Of a DNA stretch of 64,000 bases, positions 16,900 through 25,658 are shown in pieces. Source of the DNA: Bacillus sp. NTK034 (GTDB taxonomy: Bacteria > Bacillota > Bacilli > Bacillales > Cytobacillaceae); NCBI RefSeq assembly GCF_017303275.1, contig NZ_JAFKOJ010000001.1, forward strand, positions 558,001-622,000, given 5' to 3'. The stretch's first letter is position 1. Every line of letters begins with the position of its first letter. Below the pieces are notes generated by a model, which worked only from the letters and a program-made list of their open reading frames with translations, ran no database searches and was not told the origin of the DNA. Made by a program: the position numbers and the translations under genes.

Positions 16900-18312
16900 A
16901 TGTGGAAGGCATCTTTATTTATTTTTTTAATTTTGTCTGGAATCATTTCAGGCATGCTGTTTTGGCAGTGGCAGGCTTATTCTGAGCATGCGATTGCCTT
17001 GGAGAGTTCCGAGGCTATTACACAGGAAATCACAGTAGAAACACGTTTAAAGGAACTTAAAATCACTCAAAAGATAAACGGACTCATGGCACATGAAGAA
17101 TATAGGCTTGTTATTCCCGACACTCTATTTAAATGGAAATGCAAGAATGGAACGGGAGAAGCCTGTGATTCAGCAGACGAAAATCCTTTTACCTTTTTTT
17201 CTTCTGATGATCAGATGATATTTGAATATACTGTACCGATAAATGAAAGAAATAAAGCATTATTGTTAACAAATTGGTTTGTGAAAATTCCCGGCAAAAA
17301 GGCTGAAGGCTTGTCCATAACTCTTACGGATTCTTTCAAAAGAGAGGGTTCATGGGCTGCGGGAATCCGGCTAAAAGCCCGAAAAAAATTAGACCATATT
17401 GATTATTATTATTTCGAGGGCAGAGGGGATGTTCCAACACTTTACTGGCAGCAAAAACCGCTGTTGAAGAAAGCTATTAACAACGCAGAGGTATACTCAG
17501 AAGACATACAGGCAGCCAGCTTAAATTTCCAAAAACTAAATGACATTGGGAATTTTCCATTCTTGACGATTATCTTTACTGATCAATATCCTGAATATAA
17601 GGATGAAAATATCCTTATTGCATCTTCTCGTACTGAGGCCAAAATGCTGGAAAAGGATATTATTACATTGCAGTTTCAAAGAAAGTTTGCAGAAAACACT
17701 CAAATGTGGATAATCGATGTTTTAACCTCAGGCTTATTAGATATGAATCCCATTTCATCGAAAGGAAGCGCAGCCCTGCAGGAATTGCAGGGCGAGCTAA
17801 CCGAAGATCAGCTGAAAGCCTTTCTTATGAAAGCAATAAAGGTGAATTCTTTGAATGCAGAAAAACTGGACAAGCTCTTAAGTGATGTGAAAGGTCTTAA
17901 TACACATTTTTTCACGATGAATACCAAAGGCGATGCTCCAGTTGTTCCTCTGTATTTTCAGAAAGAAAAAAAACTATTGGTGTCTGGTGCTGAGAAAGCA
18001 AGCATTGATTTAATCTATAGAGATGGAAAGAGGCTTCTTCCGTTTGCAGTGACGATGAAGGCATTAGGTTATGAGGTTAAGTTCCTATCCAGTGAGGAAA
18101 CGATGCTTTTATCAAAGGGGAATAACATTTATCGGTTTTATTTAAATAAAAATGTTTTTATTTATAATGAAGAAGACTATGGACTGCTTGAAAATCCATT
18201 AACCAATCAAAACGGAACCGTATTTATGGAAATTCAATGGTTTAAATCTCTCTTCGGAGTCTCTGCTGAAGATAAAGAAGGCGAGATTCAGCTGAATTCC
18301 GAACCGGGCTAA
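16900..18312 (+). CDS. Membrane-anchored protein with C-terminal stalk (copper amine oxidase N)-like domain
   Basis: 470 residues, exported and anchored by an N-terminal helix (about 4-24). The first 300 residues are not recognised; they contain beta-rich stretches and no obvious catalytic motif. The last 120 residues (YRDGKRLLPFAVTMKALGYE and on) look like a stalk/copper-amine-oxidase-N-like module, common on Firmicute surface proteins. RBS AGAGGGC. Together with the two genes before it, it makes an accessory block between ylbG and rsmD that B. subtilis lacks. Confidence 0.6.
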   Translation: MWKASLFIFLILSGIISGMLFWQWQAYSEHAIALESSEAITQEITVETRLKELKITQKINGLMAHEEYRLVIPDTLFKWKCKNGTGEACDSADENPFTFFSSDDQMIFEYTVPINERNKALLLTNWFVKIPGKKAEGLSITLTDSFKREGSWAAGIRLKARKKLDHIDYYYFEGRGDVPTLYWQQKPLLKKAINNAEVYSEDIQAASLNFQKLNDIGNFPFLTIIFTDQYPEYKDENILIASSRTEAKMLEKDIITLQFQRKFAENTQMWIIDVLTSGLLDMNPISSKGSAALQELQGELTEDQLKAFLMKAIKVNSLNAEKLDKLLSDVKGLNTHFFTMNTKGDAPVVPLYFQKEKKLLVSGAEKASIDLIYRDGKRLLPFAVTMKALGYEVKFLSSEETMLLSKGNNIYRFYLNKNVFIYNEEDYGLLENPLTNQNGTVFMEIQWFKSLFGVSAEDKEGEIQLNSEPG

Positions 18313-18330
18313 ATAAATTCAAAATAAAAA

Positions 18331-18351
18331 GCCCTGCAGATAACTGCAGGG
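18331..18351. terminator. Palindrome after the stalk-domain gene
   Basis: GCCCTGCAG / CTGCAGGGT stem with ATAA loop. The T run is on the minus-strand side (AAAAATAAAA precedes on plus), so it is a convincing terminator only for reverse transcription; on the plus strand it is a stem without a clear U tract. Confidence 0.5.
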
Positions 18352-18352
18352 T

Positions 18353-18480
18353 CCTTCTATATCCTTTTCAGGATAGAAGGCAAAGGGAGAGGAGAAACCG
18401 GAGGAAGAACTTATGGGGAAACGTAAGTCTTCTCCGCGGTTGGCAACAACATCCTCGAATAGATGCTGTTAATTACATTA
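18353..18480 (+). ncRNA. ylbH leader RNA
   Basis: The region before rsmD (ylbH) corresponds in place and character to the ylbH leader, a conserved candidate cis-regulatory RNA listed in Rfam for Bacilli. Seen here are a hairpin CCTTCTATATCC / GGATAGAAGG (18353-18380) and a larger stem pairing ACCG and GAGGAAGAACTTA (about 18397-18413) with TAAGTCTTCTCCGCGGT (about 18424-18440). Segment TTCTCC can alternatively pair with the earlier GGAGAA, so two structures compete. The ligand, if any, is unknown. It contains a possible short reading frame listed separately. Confidence 0.7.
18413..18472 (+). CDS. Possible 19-codon leader peptide within ylbH leader
   Basis: ATG at 18413 lies eight bases after GGAGG (accGGAGGAAGAACTTATG) and opens a frame MGKRKSSPRLATTSSNRCC closed by TAA at 18470. 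The peptide is basic with two terminal Cys. The RBS and start codon fall within the large stem of the leader, so translation and folding would exclude each other. This may be chance within a structured RNA; only conservation of codons would decide. Confidence 0.35.
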   Translation: MGKRKSSPRLATTSSNRCC

Positions 18481-18656
18481 TTTCCACAATCCTCACCAAT
18501 ATACACTTCATGTTATATTTTTTTCGGATGATGATTCCGCTTACAATTTGCCGGGTGGCTACCATTTGTAAGATATGGTAGGATAGGATAGAAAAAAGCA
18601 GTTTTCCCTTCTCAGCAGGCAGGGAAATTGAAATTTTGCAGGTTAGCGGTGATAGT

Positions 18657-19208
18657 ATGCGAGTGGTATCAGGAACAAGAAAAGGGAAAATATTGAAAGC
18701 TGTTCCGGGCAGTTCAACCCGTCCGACTACTGATAAAGTAAAAGAAGCTATTTTTAATATAATTGGGCCGTATTTCGACGGGGGCTATGGGCTTGATCTA
18801 TTTGCGGGCAGCGGCGGTCTTGGCATCGAAGCCCTCAGCAGAGGAGCAGACAAGGTCATTTTTGTGGATAGGGACGGAAAGGCCATCCAAACCATCCATG
18901 AAAATATTCGGACATGCGGTTTTGAAGAAAAGGTGGAAGTATATCGAAATGATGCGGATCGTGCCATTAAGGCAATATTAAAAAGAGATCTTGTTTTCGA
19001 TTATATATTTCTCGATCCGCCTTATCGCAAGCAGCAGCTTCTTAAGCTTCTGAACGTTATTGATGAGAATGATTTGCTTTCGGGTCAGGGAACGATTCTA
19101 TGCGAACATGGTTCTGATGTAGAGCTCCCTGATACAGTGGGGAGACTGGTTCAGCGGAAACAGGAAAATTACGGGATAATATCTATCTCTATTTACAGCT
19201 GGGCTTAA
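18657..19208 (+). CDS. rsmD: 16S rRNA (guanine966-N2)-methyltransferase
   Basis: S-adenosylmethionine-dependent methylase that makes m2G966 in 16S rRNA (B. subtilis YlbH). It is 183 residues with a Rossmann fold: LDLFAGSGGLGIEALSRGA is the cofactor loop (motif I), FVDRD the acidic strand end, and FLDPPY the catalytic motif IV. ATG at 18657 is preferred over the upstream TTG at 18636 because GGTGAT lies just before it and the protein family begins MRVVSGTRKG. Next comes coaD, 63 bp on. Confidence 0.93.
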   Translation: MRVVSGTRKGKILKAVPGSSTRPTTDKVKEAIFNIIGPYFDGGYGLDLFAGSGGLGIEALSRGADKVIFVDRDGKAIQTIHENIRTCGFEEKVEVYRNDADRAIKAILKRDLVFDYIFLDPPYRKQQLLKLLNVIDENDLLSGQGTILCEHGSDVELPDTVGRLVQRKQENYGIISISIYSWA

Positions 19209-19250
19209 TAATACATACTTAGAATGCTTATGGAAAACGATACATAATAA

Positions 19251-19751
<501 letters not shown>

Positions 19752-19797
19752 ACATAAAGCGGGGTGTCTTACCCGCAGATTGTACTTTGAATAATAT

Positions 19798-19833
19798 AAA
19801 ACGGGTGCCCGATTGATAGGTACCCGTTTTTTG
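19798..19833. terminator. Bidirectional terminator between coaD and ylbJ
   Basis: AAACGGGTGCC / GGTACCCGTTTTTT hairpin. A smaller stem GCGGG / CCCGC lies just before it. Confidence 0.82.
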
Positions 19834-21051
19834 TTATCTCTTGTCCAAGCGCCTTGCGAGCATAAAGGTATAAACAGAAAGTGCAAGTATGGTTATAAGC
19901 GGTCCTGAAGCGGCTATTCCATCAAATAATTTTCCGAAAAATGAATTATTCTCAAAAAACCCGACCGGTATGGCATTGGATGGCTGCTCCGTATTGTAAA
20001 ACCGTTCATAAATTGGCTGCCAAAGGATGAATGCATAAAAGGCAGCTGCAAAGCCATGAACGATTCTTGCAAAAAAGAAAGGCTTGAAATTAATATCAGT
20101 TTGGGCCAGGATGCTTGCAACCTGAGCCTGTACGCTGAAGCCGCTGAATGCGAGTATAAAGCTGACAATAATGACCTGCTGCATTAATGTTGCCTGCTGA
20201 ACCTGGCTTGTCATCTGGCTGCCAAGTGTTATTTCAAATAAGCCTGAAATGAATGGGATGCTCAATTCTGCTGGCAGACTGAATATTGACAATACAGCTT
20301 CTATGCCTTTAGCAAGGAATGCCGTGATTCCAAGATGATATAGAAGTTTGTTAATAACAGAGAATAATATGATAAATCCGCCTATCATCAAAAGTGTTTG
20401 GATGGATGACATGACTGCATCCCCAAGAAGCTTGCCTATCGGGCGATTATCTTTTATTCTTGTCCGATGAAGAGCTGATAAGGCTGCCCGTAAAGATGGT
20501 TTTGATGTCTTTGCGCCAGGGGGAGACTGTCTGGTTTTTTTTCCGTAGAACCTCATTAATAAACCGACGGTAATATTGCCGAGATAGTGAGCCAGGGCCA
20601 ATATTACCCCAAGCTTGGCATTATTAAAAAAACCAACTGATACAGCACCGAAGATAAACAAAGGATTTGAACAATTAGTAAAAGAAACCAGGCGCTCTGC
20701 TTCTGTTTTTGAGAGCTGTCCTTCCTGCCGCAGTCTTGCGGTCAGTTTGGCGCCGGCTGGATAGCCTGAAGCCATTCCCATTGCCCAAACAAACCCTCCA
20801 ACTCCAGGTACTCTGAATAAAGGTCTCATCAAAGGTTCAAGGAGTACCCCAATGAATTTTACTACACCGAAGCCGATCAGCATTTCTGATACAATGAAGA
20901 AGGGCAGCAATGAGGGAAACACAATTTCCCACCACATATTTAATCCCCTGATTGATGCATCAACCGATTCCTGGGGAAAGGAAATTAATGAGATGGCCAT
21001 TAAGGTTACAGAGAGTGCAAGAGTAACCGTTTTTAATTTGGAACGAAACAC
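19834..21051 (-). CDS. ylbJ: Sporulation integral membrane protein YlbJ
   Basis: 405-residue polytopic membrane protein with nucleoside-transporter-gate type repeats. In B. subtilis YlbJ is SigE-dependent and required for heat-resistant spores. Typical segments are WWEIVFPSLLPFFIVSEMLIG, GVGGFVWAMGMASGYPAGA, and FTNCSNPLFIFGAVSVGFF. I chose GTG at 21051, seven bases behind GGGAGG, rather than the farther upstream ATG at 21159; it gives a length near the B. subtilis protein. Convergent with coaD. A SigE promoter could not be assigned confidently. Confidence 0.9.
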   Translation of the reverse strand: MFRSKLKTVTLALSVTLMAISLISFPQESVDASIRGLNMWWEIVFPSLLPFFIVSEMLIGFGVVKFIGVLLEPLMRPLFRVPGVGGFVWAMGMASGYPAGAKLTARLRQEGQLSKTEAERLVSFTNCSNPLFIFGAVSVGFFNNAKLGVILALAHYLGNITVGLLMRFYGKKTRQSPPGAKTSKPSLRAALSALHRTRIKDNRPIGKLLGDAVMSSIQTLLMIGGFIILFSVINKLLYHLGITAFLAKGIEAVLSIFSLPAELSIPFISGLFEITLGSQMTSQVQQATLMQQVIIVSFILAFSGFSVQAQVASILAQTDINFKPFFFARIVHGFAAAFYAFILWQPIYERFYNTEQPSNAIPVGFFENNSFFGKLFDGIAASGPLITILALSVYTFMLARRLDKR

Positions 21052-21368
21052 GGACAAGCCTCCCTCAAGTTGTACTGACTGTGCAATGATTTTAAACAAT
21101 GATAAAATAAAGAAGCGTTTGAAGATATATTTTCTCTGGCCTTTTTCATTTAATGTCAAGGGTATACAAGGGTCAAATTTTTGCTGTAAAGTCTTGTCCC
21201 CATATAACTCAATATACTCATAGAAGTTTAAAATAGACCATAGAATTAGGTACAGGCAAATGTGAATTTTCAGCTGAAGATTTTTATTGTATGCTTCTTT
21301 TGGAAATAAAAAGAATAGAATAACTTAAAGGCAAAGTTCGGCCATTGGCGTTTTGAGGGGGGAGTCTT
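21052..21368. other. Divergent intergenic region ylbJ / ylbK
   Basis: 317 bp of AT-rich sequence carrying the two divergent 5' regions. Apart from the ribosome binding sites I see no clear promoter pair, repeat or RNA structure. Confidence 0.5.
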
Positions 21369-22160
21369 TTGCAGCGACCGAAAATAGGTTTGGCACTTGG
21401 TTCGGGAGGAGCTCGGGGATTCGCCCACCTCGGTGCCATCAAGGTCTTGAAGGAAGCCGGCATACCGATTGATTATATTGCCGGCAGCAGCATGGGTGCC
21501 ATGGTAGGCTGCTTTTATGGGGCTGGGCTTGATGCTGACCGTTTATATAAGCTTTCCAAGGCTTTTAAAAGGAAGTATTATTTAGATTTCACCGTGCCTA
21601 AAATGGGTTTTATTGCAGGGAAACGAGTAAAGGAACTGATCCGTATATTTACCCATGGAAAAAATCTTGAGGACCTCGATATTCCTGTCAATGTTGTGGC
21701 TACTGATTTAATGACTGGAGAAAAGGTTGTTTTTAAGAGCGGCCCGATTTCTGATGCTGTAAGGGCAAGCATTTCCATCCCGGGCATATTTGTGCCTGAA
21801 AAATTAAATGGACGCCTTTTAGTGGACGGAGGAGTAGTGGACAGGGTTCCTGTGTCTGTTGTTAAAGAAATGGGGGCTGATATTATCATCGCAATCGATG
21901 TCTCACATGTCAAAACGAATGCCGAAATAACTTCAATCTATGACATTATTATGCAAAGTCTGGATATCATGCAGATGGAGCTGGTTACTCACCGGGAAAT
22001 AGCTTCTGATTTTATGATCAGGCCCCGGGTCGAGATGTATAGTTCCCGTGCATTTACCAATATTGAAGAAATCATCAAAATCGGCGAAGAGGAAGCAAAA
22101 AAGCATATTGACAGTATTTATCATTACATAACTAAATGGAAGGAGCATCCTGATAGATGA
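21369..22160 (+). CDS. ylbK: Patatin-like phospholipase family protein YlbK
   Basis: 263-residue patatin/RssA-type serine hydrolase. The oxyanion loop is GSGGARGFAHLG (residues 12-23), the nucleophile elbow GSSMG (about 40-44, Ser42), and the catalytic Asp lies in VDGGVVDRVPV. These form the Ser-Asp dyad expected of lipid acyl hydrolases; the substrate is unknown. TTG start after GGGGGGAG. Its stop overlaps the start of ylbL by four bases, so the two are coupled. Confidence 0.9.
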   Translation: MQRPKIGLALGSGGARGFAHLGAIKVLKEAGIPIDYIAGSSMGAMVGCFYGAGLDADRLYKLSKAFKRKYYLDFTVPKMGFIAGKRVKELIRIFTHGKNLEDLDIPVNVVATDLMTGEKVVFKSGPISDAVRASISIPGIFVPEKLNGRLLVDGGVVDRVPVSVVKEMGADIIIAIDVSHVKTNAEITSIYDIIMQSLDIMQMELVTHREIASDFMIRPRVEMYSSRAFTNIEEIIKIGEEEAKKHIDSIYHYITKWKEHPDR

Positions 22161-23167
22161 GAAGCAAGTTTTATACCCGTTCCTTCTTGGTTCTGGCTGT
22201 TATTCTTCTGGTCAGTTCGTTTTATTATCTGCCTTACTATGTATCAAAGCCAGGTATGGCTAAAGAGCTGGAACCAATTATTGAGGTTGAAAACGGCAAT
22301 GATGAACAGGGCAGTTTTATGCTGACGACTGTAAGAATGGGCCGGGCTAACATATATGCATACGTAGCTGCTAAATTCAGCAAGTATCAGGAACTATATC
22401 CTGAAGAAGAAATACGTTCCGAAAATGAAACAGAAGAAGAATATAATGTACGGCAGCTGCATCTTATGGCAACTTCCAAAGTGGCTGCTATTGAAACTGC
22501 CTATAAAAAAGCTGGTATACCTATTCATTACCATTATAATGGCGTATATGTCCTTAATGTGCTGCCTGATATGCCTGCTCACGGCAAACTGCAGGCTGGT
22601 GACCGCATTTTTAAAGTGGGCGGCAAGGAGTTCAAGTCCTCTGATGAATTTATCAGCATGGTATCAAATAAACAGGAAGGCAGTGAAATAACATTAACCT
22701 TTGAACGCCAGGATAAGACTAAGGAAACGTCGATTCCTTTAAAGACACTTAAAGAAACAGGAAAGCCGGGCGTGGGAATCACCCTGGTCGATGACAAAGA
22801 AATAGAGGTCGAACCAGCCGTGAATATTGACAGTAAAGAAATTGGCGGCCCATCAGCCGGGCTGATGTTTTCACTTGAGATTTACAATCAGCTTATAAAA
22901 GAAGATTTGACTGGAGGCTATAAAATAGCTGGAACCGGAACTATTAATTCGGAAGGGACAGTCGGAAGAATAGGAGGCATCGAGCAAAAAATAGTGGCCG
23001 CTGACAAAGCCGGAGCAGAAATCTTCCTTGCCCCTAATGAAAAAGGAGCAGAAGACTCAAATTATGTAGCCGCTGTTGCAACAGCCAGGGATATCAAGAC
23101 TGATATGAAAATTATTCCTGTGGACACTTTTGATGATGCGGTTGAATATTTAAGGAACCTGGATTAA
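22157..23167 (+). CDS. ylbL: Membrane-anchored PDZ-Lon (SepM-like) serine protease YlbL
   Basis: 336 residues: one N-terminal membrane helix (about 8-27), an intermediate region, a PDZ domain (about 115-210, with GVYVLNVLPDMPAHGKLQAG), and a C-terminal Lon-type protease domain. The catalytic Ser is in GGPSAGLMFSLE, and Lys follows about 45 residues later (IEQKIVAADKAGA). Family members include streptococcal SepM, which trims a signalling peptide; YlbL is implicated in cell-cycle control after DNA damage in B. subtilis. Coupled to ylbK by overlapping codons. Confidence 0.9.
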   Translation: MRSKFYTRSFLVLAVILLVSSFYYLPYYVSKPGMAKELEPIIEVENGNDEQGSFMLTTVRMGRANIYAYVAAKFSKYQELYPEEEIRSENETEEEYNVRQLHLMATSKVAAIETAYKKAGIPIHYHYNGVYVLNVLPDMPAHGKLQAGDRIFKVGGKEFKSSDEFISMVSNKQEGSEITLTFERQDKTKETSIPLKTLKETGKPGVGITLVDDKEIEVEPAVNIDSKEIGGPSAGLMFSLEIYNQLIKEDLTGGYKIAGTGTINSEGTVGRIGGIEQKIVAADKAGAEIFLAPNEKGAEDSNYVAAVATARDIKTDMKIIPVDTFDDAVEYLRNLD

Positions 23168-23188
23168 TTGGAATATGCACCAATCAAT

Positions 23189-23233
23189 GAAAAGCCAGCG
23201 GCAATTAAGAAATGCAGCTGGCTTTTCATTTTT
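23189..23233 (+). terminator. Intrinsic terminator after ylbL
   Basis: GAAAAGCCAGC / GCTGGCTTTTC stem followed by ATTTTT. Confidence 0.8.
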
Positions 23234-23263
23234 ATAAACTGACAAACTCTGCTGTCAGTTTAT
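23234..23263. terminator. Second hairpin between ylbL and tmcAL
   Basis: ATAAACTGACA / TGTCAGTTTAT perfect stem with eight-base loop. On the minus strand it is followed by AAAAATG-type sequence, so its terminator strength for tmcAL is uncertain. Confidence 0.5.
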
Positions 23264-23283
23264 AAAATTATATAGTTAATGAT

Positions 23284-24498
23284 TTAATCAACCATAATAG
23301 GCGGCTGATTAAATTCTTTCTGCATTAGATTTTGGTCCCGAGCACCCTCTATACCCATTGCATATACCCGGGAAGCTTTGATATCCAAATGCAGCTTTTG
23401 TGCATTATGTGAAGAAATTCTTGAAATCAGCGGCAGTTTTAAGTCGGATTTATGCCTGTTTAAATACTTTCTGCCGTTCTTGGACATCCCCAAAAGATGC
23501 AAATATTTTGCTTTTAATGGTTTATTGGGCATCTCTGATTTTTCTGTATTCGTGAGGATATGTACACAAGCCCGCTGAAGCCTTGTCCAGGTGTACCTCT
23601 TCGTTTTAATTTTTTCCATAAACTGCTGAAAACTTTCTGCCTGGAGTGCTGCTGATAGAAATCTATGCTCAAGGCCTTCCTCCATTTCATAAATGCCTCT
23701 TAACTTTTCTGGCTGAAGATGGACCAGACGGAATTTTAAAAAAGGCCAGTATTGTTCCCATTGGTGAAATCCGCCAAACTCTTTTTTATAGTGGAGTAAA
23801 CCCTGATATGTAGTTTCAGGAACATATTGGCGAATGCATTCAATCTCTCCATTCTCGGAAAAAAGTGCTTTTCTGATGCTTGTCGCACTTGCTATGGAAT
23901 CTGAAGCAAATTGTTCATCATGGTAACCTGCGCTTTTTCTTGCAATTGTAAAAAGCTCCATCGATGAATTTTGTCTTCTGGCTGATTTTAAATATTGAAA
24001 GCCAAGAATATTATTTGGTTTTGAAAGGTCTACCAATTCACCTTGGGGGTTCAGGTCCAGGAACGCCATGGATGTTGCTTTTGGATAGCTGAAGCCTGCA
24101 TCCAGATGCACTCTGACCTTTTCCTGATAATCGGCATTATGTTCCTCCAGAAAAGATAGCGTTTGGTGAAAGCTTTCCATATTACCGGATTCACTTCCGA
24201 AACAAAGGCTCCTGCAGCCGGCAGCTTCTAAAATGGATACAGCGCCGCTGGCAAAAATATCTGCCTGCTGAACTGCAAACTGGTATGGAAGCTCAAACAC
24301 AATGTCTGCACCAGCTCTTAGCGCCATTTCTGCACGCTTCCATTTGGAAACTAATGCAGGTTCTCCCCTTTGCAGAAAGTTGCCGCTCATGACAGCAATG
24401 ATGGTTTCTGCACCTGAGAATTCTTTTGCCTGCTCCAAATGAAAGGCATGGCCATTATGAAAAGGGTTATATTCTACAATTACACCTGTTGCATTCAT
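23284..24498 (-). CDS. tmcAL: tRNA(Met) cytidine acetate ligase (YlbM)
   Basis: 404-residue enzyme that uses ATP and acetate to form N4-acetylcytidine at the wobble base of elongator tRNA-Met (YlbM/TmcAL family). N-terminal nucleotidyltransferase motif VEYNPFHNGHAFHLEQAK (HxGH at about residues 14-17) activates acetate; the central region carries the tRNA-binding part with SATSIRKALF (about residue 205). RBS GAGGAG nine bases before ATG. Divergent from ylbN with about 200 bp between. Confidence 0.93.
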   Translation of the reverse strand: MNATGVIVEYNPFHNGHAFHLEQAKEFSGAETIIAVMSGNFLQRGEPALVSKWKRAEMALRAGADIVFELPYQFAVQQADIFASGAVSILEAAGCRSLCFGSESGNMESFHQTLSFLEEHNADYQEKVRVHLDAGFSYPKATSMAFLDLNPQGELVDLSKPNNILGFQYLKSARRQNSSMELFTIARKSAGYHDEQFASDSIASATSIRKALFSENGEIECIRQYVPETTYQGLLHYKKEFGGFHQWEQYWPFLKFRLVHLQPEKLRGIYEMEEGLEHRFLSAALQAESFQQFMEKIKTKRYTWTRLQRACVHILTNTEKSEMPNKPLKAKYLHLLGMSKNGRKYLNRHKSDLKLPLISRISSHNAQKLHLDIKASRVYAMGIEGARDQNLMQKEFNQPPIMVD

Positions 24499-24644
24499 AT
24501 TGACATACTCCTCGAAAAGGTTTAAAAAGAAATGTATTGGAAAAAGTATTAAGAAACAAAATCTAAAAATCCTGCAAAAACTTTTTTACTAAAGAAGCCT
24601 TCAATAGTAGGATATTAGCTACATTATAGTGTAAAGAAAAAATA

Positions 24645-24673
24645 TTGACAAATAATTATAGGAAGGCTATAAT
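24645..24673 (+). promoter_or_regulatory. SigA promoter of ylbN-rpmF
   Basis: Perfect TTGACA at 24645-24650 and perfect TATAAT at 24668-24673 with a 17-bp spacer, 27 bp before the ylbN start. This is the strongest consensus promoter seen in the window, fitting a ribosomal protein operon. Confidence 0.92.
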
Positions 24674-24700
24674 TACCTTTGTTGCCTTGGGGTGATTCGT

Positions 24701-25225
24701 ATGAAATGGACTTTAAGTCAGTTACAAAAATATCGAAGCAAGGATTTTCCCATTGATGAAACTGTCAATGTTGATGAGGTCATGAAACTGAATCCGGAAA
24801 TACGCGGTGCATCACCAATGCATGTGACGGGCCGTGCGGATATCGATTCTGCCAAAGTGACTTTTCATTTAAATATAAAGGGTCATTTAATACTGCCTTG
24901 TTCTCGTACTTTAGTTGACGTAAATTATCCAATTAATGTTGAAACAACCGAAACTTTCCTCTTAAAAGGTCTTGATTATGAGACTGAAGAGGAGGTTCAC
25001 CAGGTAAAAGGGGATGTGATTGATTTAAATCCGATCCTTCATGAAATCCTTTTACTCGAAGTCCCAATGCAAGTTTTCTGCGAAGACAGCAGTGAAGAAG
25101 GAGCTCCTCAATCCGGCAAGGATTGGGAGGTCATTCAGGAGCAGGATAAACAGGATAAAGTAGATCCTCGTCTTGCCGGACTTGCTCAATTTTTTGATCA
25201 GAATGATCCTTCTTCCGATTCATAA
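24701..25225 (+). CDS. ylbN: YceD/DUF177 family protein YlbN
   Basis: 174-residue DUF177 protein, the usual partner upstream of rpmF in bacteria, linked in other organisms to 23S rRNA accumulation. Conserved stretches are VTGRADIDSAKVTFHLNIKG and LPCSRTLVDVNYPINVE. The tail is acidic and Gln-rich. ATG at 24701 is chosen over GTG at 24692 because GGGGTGATTC is positioned for it. Expressed from the perfect promoter just upstream with rpmF. Confidence 0.88.
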   Translation: MKWTLSQLQKYRSKDFPIDETVNVDEVMKLNPEIRGASPMHVTGRADIDSAKVTFHLNIKGHLILPCSRTLVDVNYPINVETTETFLLKGLDYETEEEVHQVKGDVIDLNPILHEILLLEVPMQVFCEDSSEEGAPQSGKDWEVIQEQDKQDKVDPRLAGLAQFFDQNDPSSDS

Positions 25226-25343
25226 CGGAAGAAAAACAAGAAGCACTTGAAGACACCAGCTTGCTCTGGCCTTCATAACTTTCTTAATGGGTGTGTCCAA
25301 TTCCTATGGACATCCTCTAATACTCTTTAAGGAGGTGGGAAGA

Positions 25344-25517
25344 ATGGCTGTACCTTTTAGAAGAACATCTAAAACTGCGAAGAGAAAACGTCGTACCCAT
25401 TTTAAATTACAGGTTCCTGGTATGGTAGAATGCCCAAACTGTGGTGAAATGAAACTTGCTCACCGCGTTTGCAAAGCTTGCGGAACTTACAAAGGAAAAG
25501 AAGTAGTTAACGACTAA
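25344..25517 (+). CDS. rpmF: 50S ribosomal protein L32
   Basis: 57 residues, the standard length of the zinc-ribbon form. The Arg/Lys-rich start [20 protein letters not shown] binds rRNA; the metal site is CPNC (about 30-33) and CKAC (about 43-46). Start ATG at 25344 behind AAGGAGGTGGG, which excludes the longer upstream frame. A strong terminator follows. Confidence 0.98.
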   Translation: MAVPFRRTSKTAKRKRRTHFKLQVPGMVECPNCGEMKLAHRVCKACGTYKGKEVVND

Positions 25518-25530
25518 TCCTTTAGATATA

Positions 25531-25569
25531 AAGCACAAGAACTTAGTTCTTGTGCTTTTGTCGTTTTTT
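25531..25569 (+). terminator. Intrinsic terminator after rpmF
   Basis: AAGCACAAGAAC / GTTCTTGTGCTT perfect 12-bp stem with TTA loop, then T-rich tail. Confidence 0.9.
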
Positions 25570-25658
25570 TGGCATTGATTTGGCTCATCGATAAGTACAA
25601 GTCTATGAGTATTTTTGCTAATATTAAAAATAGTTTAACCAAATACAAGGAGGCAGCC

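Noticed and set aside
21052..21368. SigE promoter for ylbJ
   Set aside because: GTATATT-like -35 sequences are present on the minus strand, but no CATACA-like -10 occurs at proper spacing.
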